Assembly: GCA_903890345.1 (NCBI GenBank)
Contig: CAITAV010000115.1
Location: 1-16,122, forward strand
DNA from: an uncultured Actinomycetes bacterium
GTDB lineage: Bacteria; Actinomycetota; Actinomycetes; Nanopelagicales; Nanopelagicaceae
Direction: 5' to 3'
Length of the DNA stretch: 16,122 nucleotides
Below are positions 7,257-15,247 of this stretch, piece by piece. The stretch's first letter is position 1. Each line of letters starts with the position of its first letter. Below the pieces are notes generated by a model. The model saw only the letters and a list, made by a program, of their open reading frames with translations, had not been told where the DNA came from and ran no database searches. The translations under genes and the position numbers were made by a program.

Positions 7257-8402
7257 ATGAGAGACCTGGTGATTCTTGGTTCAACAGGTTCTATTGGAAT
7301 GCAGGCTCTCGAATTAGTCACATCCAATCCAGGAAAGTTCAAGGTTGTTGGTATTACTGCTGCGGGTAATAACCCAAGTGTATTAATTGAACAAGCCAAA
7401 AAATTTGAAGTTGGTGTCATCGGTACGATCCACAATGCGGAACTCATACGCGAAGCCTTGCCGGGTGTCACAGTCATTGATGGACCCGATGCGGCCGCAC
7501 AGGTTGCATCAATTACATGCGACGTCGTTCTCAATGCAATAACTGGTTCTATTGGCTTAGCAGCAACATTGAGTGCACTAAAAGTTGGAAATCGTTTAGC
7601 GCTTGCAAATAAAGAATCTCTTGTTGCTGCTGGTGATTTGGTTATGTCTCTTGCAAAAGAAAATCAGATCATTCCAGTGGATTCAGAACACAGCGCATTA
7701 TGGCAATGTCTCATGTCGGGCAAAATAGATGAGGTTTCCAAGTTAATTCTTACAGCATCTGGTGGACCATTTCGTGAACGCAAAGATTTATCTTCGGTAA
7801 CAATAGATCAAGCGTTGGCACATCCGACGTGGTCAATGGGTCCTGTAATTTCAGTAAATTCTGCAACGCTTGTGAATAAAGCTCATGAAATTATTGAAGC
7901 CCACCATCTGTATAAAATGGAATATTCTCGAATTGAAGCAGTCATTCATCCAGAATCAGTAATTCACTCGATGGTGGAATTCATAGACGGTGCCACAATT
8001 GCTCAAGCGAGTCCGCCAAATATGAAGGGCCCAATTGCCTATGCAATCAATTGGCCTGATCGCTTAAAGTCAGCAACTCCAGCAATGGATTGGAAACAAA
8101 AACATGCATGGAATTTTGAACCGATAGATCATGAAAAGTTTCCAGCAATTGAATTAGCTAAGCGCTGCGGCGAACTCGGGGGAGGATTGCCAGCAATTTT
8201 TAATGCGGCCAACGAAGTTGCAGTCCACGCTTTTCTAAAAGGCTCTATATCATTTACATCAATCATGGAGTGTGTAGAGCAAAGCGTTCAACGACTTGGT
8301 GGATCAACTCCAAGCGCCATTCGAGATTTAAGTGATGTCAGCGCCATAGAGCAGGATGCGCAGTCTGTTGCCCGAGAAGTATTAGAACGAATGGTTTCTT
8401 AA
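7257..8402 (+). CDS. dxr: 1-deoxy-D-xylulose-5-phosphate reductoisomerase
   Basis: The NADPH-dependent enzyme that turns 1-deoxyxylulose 5-phosphate into 2-C-methylerythritol 4-phosphate, the committed step of MEP isoprenoid synthesis, in the cytoplasm. At 381 residues it is close to family size. The nucleotide-binding GSTGSIG is at 8-14, ALANKESLV at 115-123, the metal site DSEHSALWQ at 142-150 with D142 and E144, and the third ligand E211 in NSATLVNKAHEIIEAH. The flexible-loop segment HPTWSMGP (189-196) and IHPESVIHSMVE (230-241) are intact. It overlaps the site-2 protease gene by one base, the same pairing seen in many Actinobacteria. With ispG downstream, two of the seven MEP steps are encoded here. 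Confidence 0.97.
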   Translation: MRDLVILGSTGSIGMQALELVTSNPGKFKVVGITAAGNNPSVLIEQAKKFEVGVIGTIHNAELIREALPGVTVIDGPDAAAQVASITCDVVLNAITGSIGLAATLSALKVGNRLALANKESLVAAGDLVMSLAKENQIIPVDSEHSALWQCLMSGKIDEVSKLILTASGGPFRERKDLSSVTIDQALAHPTWSMGPVISVNSATLVNKAHEIIEAHHLYKMEYSRIEAVIHPESVIHSMVEFIDGATIAQASPPNMKGPIAYAINWPDRLKSATPAMDWKQKHAWNFEPIDHEKFPAIELAKRCGELGGGLPAIFNAANEVAVHAFLKGSISFTSIMECVEQSVQRLGGSTPSAIRDLSDVSAIEQDAQSVAREVLERMVS

Positions 8403-9589
8403 TGAGAATTATTGGTATTTTAGCTTTTGTCATCGCTTTGCTGCTCTCCGTAATGATTCACGAATTTGGTCACTACATCACTGCCAAAAAATACGGAATG
8501 CGAGTAAGTGAATTCTTCCTTGGATTTGGAAAAAGATTATGGTCCTATACCCGCGGTGAAACAGAGTTTGGAATTAAAGCTATTCCTGCGGGAGGTTACT
8601 GCCGAATTGAAGGAATGACCGCAACCGATGAAATGCCGCCGGGAGAAGAGTCGCGTGCGTTTTATAAAGCTAGTTCAGGCCGCAAACTTGTAGTACTTGG
8701 TGCGGGTTCGTTTCTGCACTTTGTATTAGGTTTCGTAATCTTACTTATAATTTTTGCAGGTATTGGTACGGCAAAACCAACCACCACAATTACACAAATA
8801 TCTCCCTGCGTTCCACAAGTTAATGCTGCATGTACAGATACGGATCCAAGATCGCCTGCGCAGCTAGCTGGTTTACAAGTTGGAGATGTCATCACTTCGC
8901 TCAACGGGATACCCGTTAATAACTGGGCCAAAGATGTTGAAGTTATTCGATCGTCAGCTGGCAAAGAACTCATCATTGAAATTGAGCGAAACGGACAAGT
9001 ACAAACTTTTTCGGTAATCCCTGCAACTAGAGTTGTTGAAGGTAAAGAATACGGATTTCTTGGAGTAGTAAATGGCTTTGAACTAGTCAAAGACGCACCC
9101 TTTACATCGATAAAAAATTCAGCACTTGTTTCATGGGATTTTATGAGTAGCAGCGTTAAGGCGATTATTTCGCTACCATCGAAAATTCCTGCGCTATGGG
9201 GTGCCACAGTTTCTGGAACCGAGAGAGATCCAAATGGTCTTGTTGGAATCGTTGGTATTGCACAAGTGTCCGGACAAGCAGTTAGCTCTGAAGGTTTAAG
9301 CAATGCAGAAAGAATTCAAACATTCTTATTGATCATTGCCAGCCTAAATTTCTTTGTAGGTGTATTTAATTTGCTTCCAATACTTCCACTAGATGGTGGA
9401 CATATGGCAGTTGCAATAGCTGATGAAATTCGAGCACTCATTGCTCGCATTCGAGGAAGAGCTCGCCCCGAAGGAATTAACGTAAATAAGTTGGCGCCAG
9501 TGACAATGTTTGTCTTCATTGTGCTTGCGGCACTGACGGTTCTGCTCTTGGCTGCAGATATCGTCAATCCTGTACAAGTGAATTTATAA
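8402..9589 (+). CDS. rip1: Site-2 intramembrane zinc metalloprotease (RseP/Rip1 family, M50B)
   Basis: A 395-residue multispanning membrane protease that cleaves membrane substrates, typically anti-sigma factors, inside the bilayer. The zinc motif HEFGH is at 20-24 in the first membrane helix and the partner motif LPLDGGH at 328-334 in the third, supplying the aspartate ligand D331. A second membrane helix spans about 97-121. One PDZ domain follows at about 130-210 (LAGLQVGDVITSLNG at 155-169). Two cysteines (C136, C144) at the start of the extracytoplasmic PDZ region could form a disulfide. A final membrane helix covers about 366-386. Start chosen by the TAATG overlap with dxr. The M. tuberculosis counterpart is Rip1 in the same gene position; the symbol is by analogy and no substrate is evident here. 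Confidence 0.9.
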   Translation: MRIIGILAFVIALLLSVMIHEFGHYITAKKYGMRVSEFFLGFGKRLWSYTRGETEFGIKAIPAGGYCRIEGMTATDEMPPGEESRAFYKASSGRKLVVLGAGSFLHFVLGFVILLIIFAGIGTAKPTTTITQISPCVPQVNAACTDTDPRSPAQLAGLQVGDVITSLNGIPVNNWAKDVEVIRSSAGKELIIEIERNGQVQTFSVIPATRVVEGKEYGFLGVVNGFELVKDAPFTSIKNSALVSWDFMSSSVKAIISLPSKIPALWGATVSGTERDPNGLVGIVGIAQVSGQAVSSEGLSNAERIQTFLLIIASLNFFVGVFNLLPILPLDGGHMAVAIADEIRALIARIRGRARPEGINVNKLAPVTMFVFIVLAALTVLLLAADIVNPVQVNL

Positions 9590-9620
9590 CGCTCATGTCG
9601 CAACTTAAAAAGAATTAGGG

Positions 9621-9626
9621 CAGAAT
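9621..9626 (+). promoter_or_regulatory. Weak -10-like hexamer before ispG
   Basis: CAGAAT ends exactly six bases before the ispG ATG. It matches TANNNT except for the first base. The spacing is the same as at gabT, the ureohydrolase gene and proS, which is the main reason to list it. No good -35 is visible, and read-through from the protease gene 43 bases upstream is possible. Confidence 0.25.
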
Positions 9627-9632
9627 AAAGAC

Positions 9633-10784
9633 ATGGTTGATCTCGGAATTCCATCAGCTCCACCACCCACCCTTGCGCCGCGTCGAAAGACTAAGCAATT
9701 AATGGTTGGAAAAGTTGGTGTGGGTAGTGATTCTCCGGTTTCAGTGCAATCTATGTGCACCACTTTGACTGCTGATGTGAATGCAACGCTTCAACAAATT
9801 GCCGAACTCACAGCATCGGGATGTCAGATAGTTCGAGTGGCTGTCCCAAGTCAAGATGATGCAGATGCGTTAGCTCAGATTGCTAAAAAATCTCAAATTC
9901 CAGTAATCGCAGATATTCATTTCCAACCTAAATATATCTTCGCTGCAATTGATGCTGGTTGCGCAGCTGTTCGCGTTAATCCTGGAAATATCAAACAATT
10001 TGACGACAAAGTTAAAGAAGTTGCAAAGGCTGCCGGCGATGCAGGAATTCCAATTCGCATCGGTGTAAATGCAGGCTCTCTTGATCCCCGTTTGATTGCT
10101 AAATATGGAAAAGCAACTCCTGAGGCACTAGTTGAATCGGCATTGTGGGAAGCAAGCCTCTTTGAAGAGCATGGGTTTTCAGATATTAAAATTTCTGTCA
10201 AACATCACGATCCCGTGATAATGGTAAATGCATATCGTTTATTGGCATCAAAGTGTGATTATCCATTGCACTTAGGTGTTACAGAAGCTGGTCCGATTTT
10301 TCAAGGAACTATTAAGTCAGCAACTGCATTTGGAATTCTGCTCGCTGAAGGAATTGGAGACACAATTCGGGTATCTCTATCAGCGCCTCCGGTAGAAGAA
10401 GTAAAAGTTGGTATTTCCATTCTTGAATCTCTTAATTTGCGTCAAAGAAAATTAGAAATCGTTTCATGTCCATCATGTGGTCGTGCGCAAGTAGATGTCT
10501 ATACATTGGCTGAAAAAGTTCAAGCAGGTTTGCAAGGTATGACAGTGCCACTACGTGTTGCTGTTATGGGTTGTGTTGTTAATGGTCCAGGCGAGGCTCG
10601 CGAAGCAGATCTTGGCGTCGCATCTGGCAATGGCAAGGGACAAATATTTGTTAAAGGTCAAGTAATTAAAACTGTTCCAGAAGCACAAATTGTTGAAACA
10701 CTCATCGAAGAAGCAATGCGCTTAGCCGATGAAATGGAAGCCGCGGGTGTCGCTTCGGGCGAACCATCCGTTGATGTTCACTAA
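9633..10784 (+). CDS. ispG: 4-hydroxy-3-methylbut-2-enyl diphosphate synthase
   Basis: The iron-sulfur enzyme (GcpE) that reduces methylerythritol cyclodiphosphate to HMBPP, the sixth MEP step. It has 383 residues in the short bacterial two-domain form: an N-terminal TIM-barrel with ADIHFQPK (93-100) and NPGNI (116-120), and a C-terminal cluster-binding domain. The [4Fe-4S] ligands are visible as SCPSCGR (C279, C282), GCVVNGPGEA (C314) and the following glutamate E321, matching the three cysteines and one glutamate known for E. coli IspG. The ATG at 9633 puts the conserved core (KQLMVGKVGVG) at residue 21. It lies 43 bases after the protease gene and 40 bases before proS. Confidence 0.97.
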   Translation: MVDLGIPSAPPPTLAPRRKTKQLMVGKVGVGSDSPVSVQSMCTTLTADVNATLQQIAELTASGCQIVRVAVPSQDDADALAQIAKKSQIPVIADIHFQPKYIFAAIDAGCAAVRVNPGNIKQFDDKVKEVAKAAGDAGIPIRIGVNAGSLDPRLIAKYGKATPEALVESALWEASLFEEHGFSDIKISVKHHDPVIMVNAYRLLASKCDYPLHLGVTEAGPIFQGTIKSATAFGILLAEGIGDTIRVSLSAPPVEEVKVGISILESLNLRQRKLEIVSCPSCGRAQVDVYTLAEKVQAGLQGMTVPLRVAVMGCVVNGPGEAREADLGVASGNGKGQIFVKGQVIKTVPEAQIVETLIEEAMRLADEMEAAGVASGEPSVDVH

Positions 10785-10812
10785 CCTCACACAACTCACG
10801 CCATCCCTCAGG

Positions 10813-10818
10813 TAGGCT
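10813..10818 (+). promoter_or_regulatory. -10-like hexamer for proS; possible leaderless start
   Basis: TAGGCT fits TANNNT and is followed by exactly six bases and the proS ATG. No ribosome binding site lies between. This arrangement is the classical leaderless promoter layout of Actinobacteria. No clear -35 element is seen at 16-18 bases upstream. Confidence 0.5.
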
Positions 10819-10824
10819 CGCACC

Positions 10825-12558
10825 ATGTTGCGAATGTCCTCACTCTTTTTGCGCACATTGCGCGATGATCCAGCTGATGCTGAAGTCGCAAGCCACAAAC
10901 TCTTAGTTCGCGCCGGATACATCAGACGAATTGCAGCAGGGATTTATTCTTGGTTACCACTTGGATATATAACTCTTCGAAATATTGAAAGAGTTGTTCG
11001 TGAAGAGATGGATGCTGCAGGATTTCAGGAAGTTCACTTCCCTGCGATGCTTCCAAAAGAGCCTTATGAAGAGACAAATCGTTGGAGTGAGTACGGACCA
11101 GAACTATTTCGACTCCAAGACCGCAAAGGTGCGGATTATTTATTAGGCCCAACACATGAAGAAATGTTCACTTTGATGGTCAAAGGCGAGTACTCCTCAT
11201 ATAAAGATTTGCCACTTTCGCTCTATCAAATTCAAACAAAATATCGTGATGAACCTCGCCCACGAAGTGGAATCATTCGCGGCCGAGAATTCGTAATGAA
11301 AGACTCTTATTCTTTTGATATCGACGATGCTGGCCTGGATCTTTCGTATAAGAAACATCGTGACGCATATGTAAAAACTTTTAAACGTCTGGGTTTAAGT
11401 TACAACATTGTCAGCGCAATGGCCGGTGCCATGGGTGGTTCAAAATCTGAAGAATTTTTAGCTCCATGTCCAACAGGTGAAGATACATATGTTCTCTGCG
11501 AAAAATGTGGCTATGCAGCAAATGTTGAAGCAATGAAAACAATTATTGATGCACCTGCACACAAAGATTTCCCAGCACTAGAAGTGTTAGACACTCCAAA
11601 TACACCAACGATTGATTCATTAGTTGAAGTCCTCAACTCACAATACGGTGGGGGATACACAGGCGCTGACACGCTAAAAAATGTTATGTTGATGGCCGAT
11701 AACAAACCAATTGCTGTATTGGTTCCCGGAGATCGTGAAGTTGATATCAAACGTTTACAAGCGAATTTAATCGGCGTCTCAGAACTAAGAATTTTTGAAG
11801 AAGAAGATTTTGCCAAGCATCCTAAACTTGTTAAAGGTTACATCGGGCCACAAGATGCTAAGAGTTTTGGAATAACCCTCTACGCCGATCCACGCATTGC
11901 TCCAGGTACTTCTTGGGTGACTGGTGCCAATAAGAAAAATTGTCATGCTCGAAACGTTGTTAATGGACGAGATTTTACAGTTGATGCATATGTTGAATCT
12001 GCAGAGGTTCGTGCGGGTGATTTATGTCCATCTTGCAAAGCGCCTGTAATTATTGACCGTGCAATTGAAATTGCACATATCTTTCAATTAGGTCGCAAGT
12101 ATGCGCAGGCATTGAATCTAACGGTTCTAGATCAAAACGGAAAAGCGCAAGTAGTGACAATGGGTTCATATGGAATTGGCGTTTCGCGTGCGGTTGCCGC
12201 TGTTGCAGAACAAACACATGATGAAATCGGTCTTTCATGGCCAATTGAAGTAGCACCCGCGAAAGTCCATATTGTTGCAACAGGAAAGGAAGACAAACCC
12301 TTTGATGTTGCAGAAAATATTGGCGTGGAATTGGAAAAATTAGGCATAACCGTTTTGCTCGATGATCGCAGAGATCCAAGTGCTGGCGTTAAGTTTAAAG
12401 ATGCAGAGTTAATTGGTATTCCGATAATCATCGTTGTCGGAAAGGCCTTGGAACAAGGTAACGTTGAAATTCGCGTGAGAAAGAGTGGAGAAAAATCCGA
12501 AAGTAGCGTTGCTGACGCCGTTAAAAACATCACATCGATACTTTCAAAGCTCTCCTAA
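10825..12558 (+). CDS. proS: Prolyl-tRNA synthetase (bacterial type)
   Basis: Charges tRNA-Pro with proline in the cytoplasm. This 577-residue protein has the class II motifs: motif 1 around 60-78, motif 2 at about 138-162 (RDEPRPRSG then REFVMKDSYSF) and motif 3 GSYGIGVSR (447-455). The THEE loop is at 110-113. Between motifs 2 and 3 lies the long insertion (about 225-400) that carries the editing domain of bacterial-type ProRS. The C-terminal anticodon-binding domain begins near 475 and holds the LLDDRRDPSAGVKFKDAELIG block, abbreviated here as LDDRRD (512-517). Two CxxC pairs flank the insertion (C225/C228 and C401/C404), which could bind a metal. The first codon at 10825 gives MLRMSSLFLRTL, the common N-terminus. 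The gene is followed after three bases by a TauE/SafE gene. Confidence 0.97.
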   Translation: MLRMSSLFLRTLRDDPADAEVASHKLLVRAGYIRRIAAGIYSWLPLGYITLRNIERVVREEMDAAGFQEVHFPAMLPKEPYEETNRWSEYGPELFRLQDRKGADYLLGPTHEEMFTLMVKGEYSSYKDLPLSLYQIQTKYRDEPRPRSGIIRGREFVMKDSYSFDIDDAGLDLSYKKHRDAYVKTFKRLGLSYNIVSAMAGAMGGSKSEEFLAPCPTGEDTYVLCEKCGYAANVEAMKTIIDAPAHKDFPALEVLDTPNTPTIDSLVEVLNSQYGGGYTGADTLKNVMLMADNKPIAVLVPGDREVDIKRLQANLIGVSELRIFEEEDFAKHPKLVKGYIGPQDAKSFGITLYADPRIAPGTSWVTGANKKNCHARNVVNGRDFTVDAYVESAEVRAGDLCPSCKAPVIIDRAIEIAHIFQLGRKYAQALNLTVLDQNGKAQVVTMGSYGIGVSRAVAAVAEQTHDEIGLSWPIEVAPAKVHIVATGKEDKPFDVAENIGVELEKLGITVLLDDRRDPSAGVKFKDAELIGIPIIIVVGKALEQGNVEIRVRKSGEKSESSVADAVKNITSILSKLS

Positions 12559-12561
12559 TCC

Positions 12562-13341
12562 ATGTTTGGTGATATTTCTCAAGCAACTATTTTCTTCCTA
12601 ATTCTTGCCGCATTCAGCGCGGGATTAGTTGATGCGATAGCCGGCGGTGGTGGTCTAATACAACTTCCCGCACTTTTAATTGGATTGCCGCAGGCGAGCA
12701 CTGTTGAAGTGTTGGGCACCAATAAAGTTGCATCAATTTTTGGTACAAGCGCATCTGCGCTGATGTATAGGCGAAGCGTCAAAACAGATGCAAATTTCTT
12801 AGCATCTATGGCTATTCCAGCTTTTTTTGGTTCGGTTCTAGGAGCACTCAGCGCCTCAAAAATTCCGACGCAATCGATGCGACCAATAGTTTTTATTCTG
12901 CTTGTGGCTGTCGCAATCTATACATGGAGAAAGCCAGATCTCGGTGCGATAGAACTACTTCGCCATGAAACAAAGAAGCGCTTTTCAATTTCTGCACTTG
13001 CGGGGCTAGTAATTGGTTTTTATGATGGCATTTTTGGACCTGGTACAGGTTCATTTTTGATGTTGACTTTGATTTACCTGGGTTTCGCATTTTTAAGCGC
13101 ATCTGCAATCGCCAAGGTGGTTAATGTTTCAACAAACTTAGGAGCAATACTGGTTTTTGGGTTTCACGGAGCAATTATTTGGCAGGTAGCACTGGTGTTG
13201 GCAGCAGCGAATATCGTCGGGGGATTGATGGGAGCGCGCTTGGCAATTAGTGGTGGCTCCACCTTGATTCGAAAGGTTTTTCTTCTTGTAACTCTTGCAC
13301 TCATTCTGAAAGTGGGAATAGACACTGTAACGAATTGGTAA
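12562..13341 (+). CDS. TauE/SafE-family membrane permease
   Basis: A 259-residue integral membrane protein of the sulfite exporter TauE/SafE (DUF81) family, members of which export sulfite, sulfoacetate or other organic anions. It shows the family's internal duplication: GLVDAIAGGGGLIQLPAL (21-38) with LGTNKVASIFGTSAS (51-65) in the first half, and GFYDGIFGPGTGSFLML (152-168) with AKVVNVSTNLGAI (184-196) in the second. Hydrophobic segments are at about 8-28, 31-43, 79-98, 107-121, 142-157, 162-180, 190-218 and 235-252. It starts three bases after the proS stop and has no ribosome binding site, so translation probably depends on coupling. The transported substrate cannot be inferred, as no sulfur or C2-sulfonate gene is nearby. 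Confidence 0.85.
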   Translation: MFGDISQATIFFLILAAFSAGLVDAIAGGGGLIQLPALLIGLPQASTVEVLGTNKVASIFGTSASALMYRRSVKTDANFLASMAIPAFFGSVLGALSASKIPTQSMRPIVFILLVAVAIYTWRKPDLGAIELLRHETKKRFSISALAGLVIGFYDGIFGPGTGSFLMLTLIYLGFAFLSASAIAKVVNVSTNLGAILVFGFHGAIIWQVALVLAAANIVGGLMGARLAISGGSTLIRKVFLLVTLALILKVGIDTVTNW

Positions 13342-13395
13342 GTTTAGAAATATCAGGTTATTATTTGCCTACAACTTAATAGAAAGAAGAACAAA
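13342..13395 (+). promoter_or_regulatory. Gap before rimP with ribosome binding site
   Basis: This 54-base AT-rich gap should hold the promoter of the rimP-nusA-ylxR-infB cluster unless it is read through from proS. A purine-rich Shine-Dalgarno stretch, AAGAAG (13384-13389), lies six bases before the rimP ATG. This makes rimP an SD-type start, unlike gabT and proS. Several TA-rich hexamers could be -10 elements but none has a matching -35 at proper spacing. Confidence 0.4.
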
Positions 13396-13869
13396 ATGTC
13401 TCTCAGTGAAAAAATAACTGAGCTAGTACAACCAGCTGTTGAAAGCGCTGGCTTCTTTCTTGAAGATGTACATGTTCTCTCGCCCGGCAACCACAGAATT
13501 ATTACGTGCATTGTCGATGGTCAGACTCCACTTAACTTGGATCAAGTGACCAGTGTTTCTCGAGATATTTCAGAACTCTTAGATTCTGCGGAATTCATGG
13601 GTGAAACTGCATTTACCTTGGAAGTAACTTCGCCGGGCGTTGACCGGCCTTTAACCCTTCCTCGTCACTGGCACAAAAATCTTAAGCGATTAGTTAAAGT
13701 TACAAAGCTAGATGGTTCAGTTGTAAACGGAAGAATTACTGCCGTAGAAGATGCTCATGTAATTTTGATTGAAGACATCAAGGGTAAATCTAAAGAACAT
13801 ACTGTTGTGTTTGCAGATGTAAAACGTGCGACAGTAGAAATAGAATTCAATCGAAAAGGTGATCTCTAA
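13396..13869 (+). CDS. rimP: Ribosome maturation factor RimP
   Basis: A 157-residue cytoplasmic protein needed for maturation of the 30S ribosomal subunit, of normal length. The N-terminal alpha/beta domain carries the family signature LEVTSPGVDRPL (75-86). The C-terminal SH3-like domain covers about 92-152 and includes the DGSVVNGRI turn. Start supported by an SD-like AAGAAG six bases upstream. The stop overlaps the nusA ATG by one base (TAATG). Its position at the head of the nusA-infB cluster is the standard one. Confidence 0.95.
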   Translation: MSLSEKITELVQPAVESAGFFLEDVHVLSPGNHRIITCIVDGQTPLNLDQVTSVSRDISELLDSAEFMGETAFTLEVTSPGVDRPLTLPRHWHKNLKRLVKVTKLDGSVVNGRITAVEDAHVILIEDIKGKSKEHTVVFADVKRATVEIEFNRKGDL

Positions 13870-14843
13870 TGCATGTAGAGATTGCAGCGCTTACGGCGTT
13901 AACTTCCGAGAAAGAAATATCCTTTGAGCAACTTGTCATAGCAATTGAAATCGGAGTACTTACTGCCTATAACGAAATTCCAGAAGCGAAACGACAGGCA
14001 AGAGCATTTCTAGATCGCGAAACTGGTGAAATTCAAATACTTGTTCCAACCTTTAACGAACTCGGTGAGAAAATCTCTGAAGATAGTGACGAACCCGAAG
14101 GATTTGCGCGTATTGCAACTTCGACTGCGCGCCAAGTTATTAAGATGAAAATGCGTGAGGTAAATGATGCCGATATCGTCGGAGAGTTCACAGCCTCTGT
14201 TGGTGATGTTGTTTCTGGCGTTGTACAGCAAGGTAGAGATCCAAAGATGATTCATGTGAATTTGGGTCGCGTTGAAGGAAAAATTCCACCTCAAGAACAA
14301 GTTCCTGGTGAAATTTATCAACATGGTGATCGGATTAAATGTTTTGTAGTTGAAGTTAAGCAAGGTTTAAAGGGACCAGAAGTAATGCTTTCCAGGTCGC
14401 ACCCAGCACTTGTTAAACAATTGTTCGCACTTGAAGTCCCTGAAATTACTGATCGAATTGTAGAAATTATGGCTATTGCTCGCGAAGCGGGTCATCGCAC
14501 AAAAATTGCAGTGCGCACACATCGTGCTGGAGTGAGTCCTAAAGGTTCACTCATTGGGCCTGTCGGTTCGCGTGCACGTGCCGTCATGGATGAGTTACAT
14601 GGAGAAAAAATTGACATCGTTGATTGGTCAGAAGACCCAGCAGTTTTTGTTGCACATGCTTTAGCACCAGCAAAAGTTTCTCGAGTTGAAGTTACCGATC
14701 TTCTTTCGCGAAGTGCAAAGGTGACAGTTCCGGATTACCAACTCTCACTAGCGATTGGTAAAGATGGGCAGAACGCTCGCTTAGCGGCCAGACTTACTGG
14801 CTGGCGCATAGATATCCATCCTGATACGCCTGCAACTGAGTGA
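13869..14843 (+). CDS. nusA: Transcription termination/antitermination factor NusA
   Basis: An RNA-polymerase-associated factor that controls pausing, termination and antitermination. The 324 residues contain an N-terminal polymerase-binding domain (about 1-105), an S1 domain (about 108-178, with GDVVSGVVQQGRDPK), KH1 (about 195-265, loop GPVGSRARAV at 230-239) and KH2 (about 270-318, IGKDGQNARLA at 296-306). It ends right after KH2, with none of the C-terminal acidic repeats of the 495-residue E. coli protein, as is normal in Actinobacteria. The linker blocks EVPEITD, AIAREAGHRTKIAV and ELHGEKIDIVDWS are typical actinobacterial NusA. It is translationally coupled to rimP by a one-base overlap. 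Confidence 0.96.
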   Translation: MHVEIAALTALTSEKEISFEQLVIAIEIGVLTAYNEIPEAKRQARAFLDRETGEIQILVPTFNELGEKISEDSDEPEGFARIATSTARQVIKMKMREVNDADIVGEFTASVGDVVSGVVQQGRDPKMIHVNLGRVEGKIPPQEQVPGEIYQHGDRIKCFVVEVKQGLKGPEVMLSRSHPALVKQLFALEVPEITDRIVEIMAIAREAGHRTKIAVRTHRAGVSPKGSLIGPVGSRARAVMDELHGEKIDIVDWSEDPAVFVAHALAPAKVSRVEVTDLLSRSAKVTVPDYQLSLAIGKDGQNARLAARLTGWRIDIHPDTPATE

Positions 14844-14898
14844 GAATTTCTACAAAGGAGCGCGCAAGCGGTACAGTAAGCCTGTTGAATTCGAGTGA

Positions 14899-15156
14899 TT
14901 GGCAGAGGCAGTGAGTATCAATTCGATACGAACATGCATCACGTGCCGAAAGCAATCGAGTCCGACATCTCTTTTGAGAGTGGTTTGTATTGATGGGGCT
15001 CTTGTCCTGGATGACAAAAAATCACTTCCTGGAAGAGGCGCTTGGGTACATCAGAGTTGCTTAGCAACTGCGATTTCTCGAGGCGCATTTAAATACGCAT
15101 TAAAGCTAACGGAACAACCAAACGAATTGGATGCGAAAGATATGAAACTCAAATGA
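14899..15156 (+). CDS. ylxR: YlxR family RNA-binding protein
   Basis: A small basic protein of the YlxR (DUF448) family, usually encoded between nusA and infB and proposed to bind RNA or act on nucleoid/RNase P functions. The conserved N-terminal RTCITCRK (11-18) and GRGAWVH (45-51) are both present. An in-frame TGA lies directly before TTG 14899, so translation starts at this TTG or at GTG 14911; the GTG would give a protein that begins four residues later. Neither has a clear ribosome binding site, although an AAAGGAG lies about 40 bases upstream in the gap after nusA. The family is well supported; the exact start is not. Confidence 0.85.
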   Translation: MAEAVSINSIRTCITCRKQSSPTSLLRVVCIDGALVLDDKKSLPGRGAWVHQSCLATAISRGAFKYALKLTEQPNELDAKDMKLK

Positions 15157-15247
15157 GCTCGTTCAGATTATGAGGCTTTACAACTAAGGCTCGCATCCCC
15201 TAGATCAATATCTAGAAAAAGAGATTGCGGGCCAAGACAGGAGAACT
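15157..15247 (+). promoter_or_regulatory. Leader of infB with two hairpins
   Basis: A 91-base gap. CTAGAT-CAAT-ATCTAG (15200-15215) is a perfect six-base-pair hairpin with a four-base loop, followed by five A; there is no T-run, so it is not a + strand intrinsic terminator. GCGGGCC (15227-15233) can pair with GGTCCGC (15256-15262, one G-T pair) and would enclose the ribosome binding site AGGAG (15239-15243) and the infB GTG. Inside it ACAG (15237-15240) can pair with CTGT (15246-15249). Confidence 0.4.

Noticed and set aside
8662..9303. 213-codon open frame on the - strand inside the site-2 protease gene
   Set aside because: It lies wholly opposite a clear M50 protease and its product shows no recognisable domain; it is a by-product of codon usage.
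14853..14898. Upstream start for ylxR served by AAAGGAG
   Set aside because: An in-frame TGA directly before TTG 14899 blocks any earlier start in that frame.
15200..15220. Intrinsic terminator between ylxR and infB
   Set aside because: The hairpin is perfect but AT-rich and followed by A rather than T on the + strand; on the - strand there is no gene for it to end.
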